A stretch of 8,269 bases of DNA from Chloroflexi bacterium TMED70 (lineage in GTDB: Bacteria; Chloroflexota; Dehalococcoidia; Lucifugimonadales; Lucifugimonadaceae), in assembly GCA_002171675.1 (NCBI GenBank), contig NHDX01000008.1, positions 37,306 to 45,574 of the forward strand. The letters run 5' to 3'. This document shows, piece by piece, positions 6,149 through 8,269 of this stretch. Every line of letters begins with the position of its first letter. Positions within the stretch are counted from its first letter, which is position 1. The notes under the pieces were generated by a model. The model did not search any database. It was not told the DNA's origin and saw only the letters and a list, made by a program, of their open reading frames with translations. The translations under genes were made by a program, and so were the position numbers.

Positions 6149-7393
6149 ATGAGAACTAAATTTGCATTAATAGGATGTGGAGGAATGGGCTTTAGGCATT
6201 TGTTGGGTTACATTGAATATCTAAGGCATGATAAAAATCTTGATCTAGTAGCTTTGGTTGATTTTAATGAAAAATCTTCTTCTTTCTTATCTGATCAATA
6301 CTATGAACACACTGGTAAGAGATTAGATATATTTAAAAATTACAATGAATTAATTACTTCCAACATTTCATTAGATTCAGTAGATATCGCTACTACAAAT
6401 GATACTCATCATGAAATTTCCTCATGGGCAATGAAGCAAAACCTTCATGTTATGTGTGAAAAACCTGTAGCTTTATCTATAAAACTTGCTAATGAATTAA
6501 TTGATGTTCAAAATAAATCAGGAAAAAAATTTGCTGTTTTTGAAAATTTTAGAAGAGATCCAATAAATAGGTTTACTAAATTTATAATAGACTCTGAGAA
6601 ATTTGGAGAAGTATTATATGCATATGATTTTGAATCCTCTTTTTCTCAAGGAAAAGTAATGCATGGTACAGGGTGGAGAGCAAAAAAAAATAAGGGAGGA
6701 GGAATTGTATTAGATGCAGGGATTCATAATGCAGATCTTTTATTGTATTTTTTAGGTCCAGTAAAGTTTGTTAATGGGCAATCCAAAATTTTACTTCCAC
6801 AAAGAAAGCTTATAACAATGGAAGAGAGTAATCATAATCTTAAGAAATTTTATGGACATAGGATTGAAGACTATGAATCTAGTATTTCTATTAATCAAGA
6901 TGCTGTAGATACTGTAATCTGTTCTATAGTTTTTGAATCAGGAGCACTAGGTTCAGTTTTAATATCTGATGCAATACCAAACCTAAAATTTAATGAATCC
7001 TGGATTCATGGTTCAAAAATGAGTCTTAAGAGATCTAACTCAAGATCTGGTAAACCTATTTCTTTAAAGATAAATGAAAAAAACTATGAAGGTGAAAAAT
7101 TATTTGACCTCTTCCCTAACTTTGAGTTAGATTCATCAACTCAACAAGTCTTTGGTAATTTTGATTACTCAGGTTTTGATATTTCTTTTGAAGATTATGA
7201 CAAAAAGTTAATAGCTTTAGAATATTTAGATTTTATTAATTCTTTAAAGAATGATTCAAATCCAGAGGTAGGTATCATTGAAGGTATTTCATCATTGTCA
7301 TTAGCTTATTCTTTTATAGAATCGGGTTATGTTGAAGGACAAATTAATATGAGTGATTTTTCTTCCAACGGAAACCAGAAATATCTTATTTAG
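6149..7393 (+). CDS. Gfo/Idh/MocA family NAD(P)-dependent oxidoreductase
   Basis: Cytoplasmic oxidoreductase of 414 residues in the glucose-fructose oxidoreductase / inositol dehydrogenase family, which oxidises or rearranges cyclic polyols, sugars and derivatives. The N-terminal Rossmann fold carries GCGGMG (9-14), with D38 after the second strand suggesting NAD, then DIATTNDTHHE (79-89) and the family signature CEKP (103-106) with K105. The C-terminal alpha/beta domain has GGGIVLDAGIH (183-193), where D189 and H193 occupy the usual catalytic positions. Many members are 330-390 residues; the extra length here is mostly a hydrophilic stretch at about 212-250 and a section near 290-345. No signal peptide is visible. 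It is divergent from the Udh-like operon across 88 bases, suggesting shared control and a related pathway, and its 3' end overlaps the convergent SDR gene by 8 bases. The family is firm, the substrate unknown. Confidence 0.92.
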   Translation: MRTKFALIGCGGMGFRHLLGYIEYLRHDKNLDLVALVDFNEKSSSFLSDQYYEHTGKRLDIFKNYNELITSNISLDSVDIATTNDTHHEISSWAMKQNLHVMCEKPVALSIKLANELIDVQNKSGKKFAVFENFRRDPINRFTKFIIDSEKFGEVLYAYDFESSFSQGKVMHGTGWRAKKNKGGGIVLDAGIHNADLLLYFLGPVKFVNGQSKILLPQRKLITMEESNHNLKKFYGHRIEDYESSISINQDAVDTVICSIVFESGALGSVLISDAIPNLKFNESWIHGSKMSLKRSNSRSGKPISLKINEKNYEGEKLFDLFPNFELDSSTQQVFGNFDYSGFDISFEDYDKKLIALEYLDFINSLKNDSNPEVGIIEGISSLSLAYSFIESGYVEGQINMSDFSSNGNQKYLI

Positions 7394-8138
7394 CTGTAAG
7401 ACCTCCGTCTATGGTTAATTCAGCTCCAGTGATATAACTAGATTCGTCAGATGCAAGGAAAAGAATCGCCATAGCTACTTCCTTAGCAGTTCCTATTCTT
7501 CCCATAGGTATTTTTGATTCTGATGCAGATCTACTTTCTAAATCAGAAAATTTATCTGCGAGCATATCTGTTTCAATTGGCCCTGGATGTATTGAATTTG
7601 CTCGAATATTCTCCACAGCATGCTGTACAGCGGTATATTTTGTAAACGATCTTACTCCTCCTTTTGATGCACCGTAAGCTCCGCTACCTGAATTGCCAAC
7701 TAATCCTGCAGTTGATGACAAGTTTACAATAGAACCTCCACCAGCTTTTCTTAATGCAGGTATTGAATGCTTTGTACCTAGAAATAATCCGGTTAGGTTT
7801 ACTGAGATTACACTATTAAAATCATCTAAAGGAGTTTCTTCGATTGGAATAGTACTATAAATGCCGGCATTATTGACGAGTATATCAAGTTTATTATATT
7901 TTGATTCTATGTGAGAAATAGCATCAATCCAATCGGATTCTTTTGTAACATCTAATAGTAACGCGGAGCAATCATAACCCTCTTTTTCTAATTCTTTTAT
8001 AGTTTTTTCACATCTTGATAAATCTTTGTCTCCAATAATTACAGTAGCTCCTTCTTTTACAAATAATCGAGCTGTATATTCACCTATTCCTCTTGCACCA
8101 CCAGATATTAAGGCAACTTTATTTGATAATCTGTTCAT
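7386..8138 (-). CDS. Classical short-chain dehydrogenase/reductase (SDR)
   Basis: Cytoplasmic NAD(P)-dependent alcohol/ketone oxidoreductase, 250 residues, the usual size for classical SDRs. The cofactor motif SGGARGIG is at 12-19; D37 at the end of strand 2 points to NAD(H). D63-V64 and NNAG (89-92) follow. The catalytic tetrad N114, S142, Y155, K159 is complete (YGASK at 155-159). HPGPIETDM (184-192) precedes the substrate loop, and ITGAELTIDGG (236-246) closes the fold. Overall it resembles the group annotated as glucose 1-dehydrogenase, cyclopentanol dehydrogenase or 3-alpha/20-beta-hydroxysteroid dehydrogenase, which cannot be separated by sequence alone. FabG is a less likely alternative given the NAD-type D37. 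ATG 8138 is fixed by an in-frame TGA two codons upstream; the RBS is weak (GGTG). It is convergent with the Gfo/Idh gene, and its last 8 bases overlap it. Confidence 0.93.
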   Translation of the reverse strand: MNRLSNKVALISGGARGIGEYTARLFVKEGATVIIGDKDLSRCEKTIKELEKEGYDCSALLLDVTKESDWIDAISHIESKYNKLDILVNNAGIYSTIPIEETPLDDFNSVISVNLTGLFLGTKHSIPALRKAGGGSIVNLSSTAGLVGNSGSGAYGASKGGVRSFTKYTAVQHAVENIRANSIHPGPIETDMLADKFSDLESRSASESKIPMGRIGTAKEVAMAILFLASDESSYITGAELTIDGGLTAK

Positions 8139-8269
8139 TTTTCACCATAATTTTTCTATTTATTGAAGCTTTAATATCGATAAATTTACTCTATTTCTTA
8201 AAGTTGATATTAATTTACATTGTTTTCAAATAATATTCTATTTTGAAAGAATATAAAATTGATAAAATA
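8139..8269. other. A+T-rich non-coding stretch upstream of the SDR gene
   Basis: These 131 bases to the right edge hold no supportable reading frame on either strand. They should contain the SDR promoter, but no -35/-10 pair with good spacing stands out: TTGAAA on the minus strand is only 11 bases from the nearest TAATAT. An inverted repeat at 8224-8248 is the only clear structure. Confidence 0.5.
8224..8248. repeat. 25-base inverted repeat upstream of the SDR gene
   Basis: TTTCAAA (8224-8230) and TTTGAAA (8242-8248) are perfect 7-base inverted arms around 11 A+T-rich bases. The 18-base distance between arm starts would suit a dimeric regulator binding adjacent major grooves, about 90 bases before the SDR start. 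In such A+T-rich DNA chance is a real alternative. Confidence 0.35.

Overview
The window comes from an A+T-rich bacterial chromosome (two spot-counted lines gave about 27% and 35% G+C). It is densely coded: six protein genes cover all but about 300 bases, and no non-coding stretch exceeds 131 bases. There are no RNA genes, insertion sequences, CRISPR arrays or phage genes that I can support. None of the six reading frames contains an in-frame TGA and all tryptophans are TGG, so the standard bacterial code fits. Lineage is inference only. The enoyl-ACP reductase has an InhA-like active site (Phe where E. coli FabI has Tyr146), DnaE keeps an apparently intact PHP metal site and a clamp motif followed by DLFG, and the oxidoreductase/MFS mix recalls low-GC marine Chloroflexota (SAR202-like Dehalococcoidia). 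I hold that at moderate-to-low confidence.

Layout. Four genes run leftward from about 6060 to the left edge. They encode a uronate-dehydrogenase-like extended SDR (6060-5299), an enoyl-ACP reductase FabI/InhA (5289-4513), a 12-helix MFS transporter of the oxalate/formate-monocarboxylate type (about 4541-3261) and the replicative DNA polymerase III alpha subunit DnaE (3176 to the left edge, C-terminus missing). The first three are tightly packed (9-base gap, then an overlap of up to 29 bases) and look like one operon. dnaE follows after 84 bases from a TTG start without a visible Shine-Dalgarno sequence. A Gfo/Idh/MocA oxidoreductase (6149-7393) is transcribed rightward, divergently from this operon. 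The 88-base divergent spacer holds a good -10 box for the leftward operon and a 13-base inverted repeat. The last gene, a classical SDR (8138-7386, leftward), meets the Gfo/Idh gene tail to tail with an 8-base overlap.

How the genes may work together. The Udh-like dehydrogenase, the Gfo/Idh oxidoreductase, the classical SDR and the MFS carrier could form a small module for import and NAD-linked oxidation of a sugar, sugar acid or related hydroxylated organic acid. The substrate cannot be read from the sequence. FabI and DnaE are housekeeping genes that appear to share transcription with or sit beside this module. I found no convincing new biological system. The points worth a second look are the divergent control region, the odd FabI/MFS junction, the intact PHP site in DnaE and the Udh-like enzyme with an insertion.
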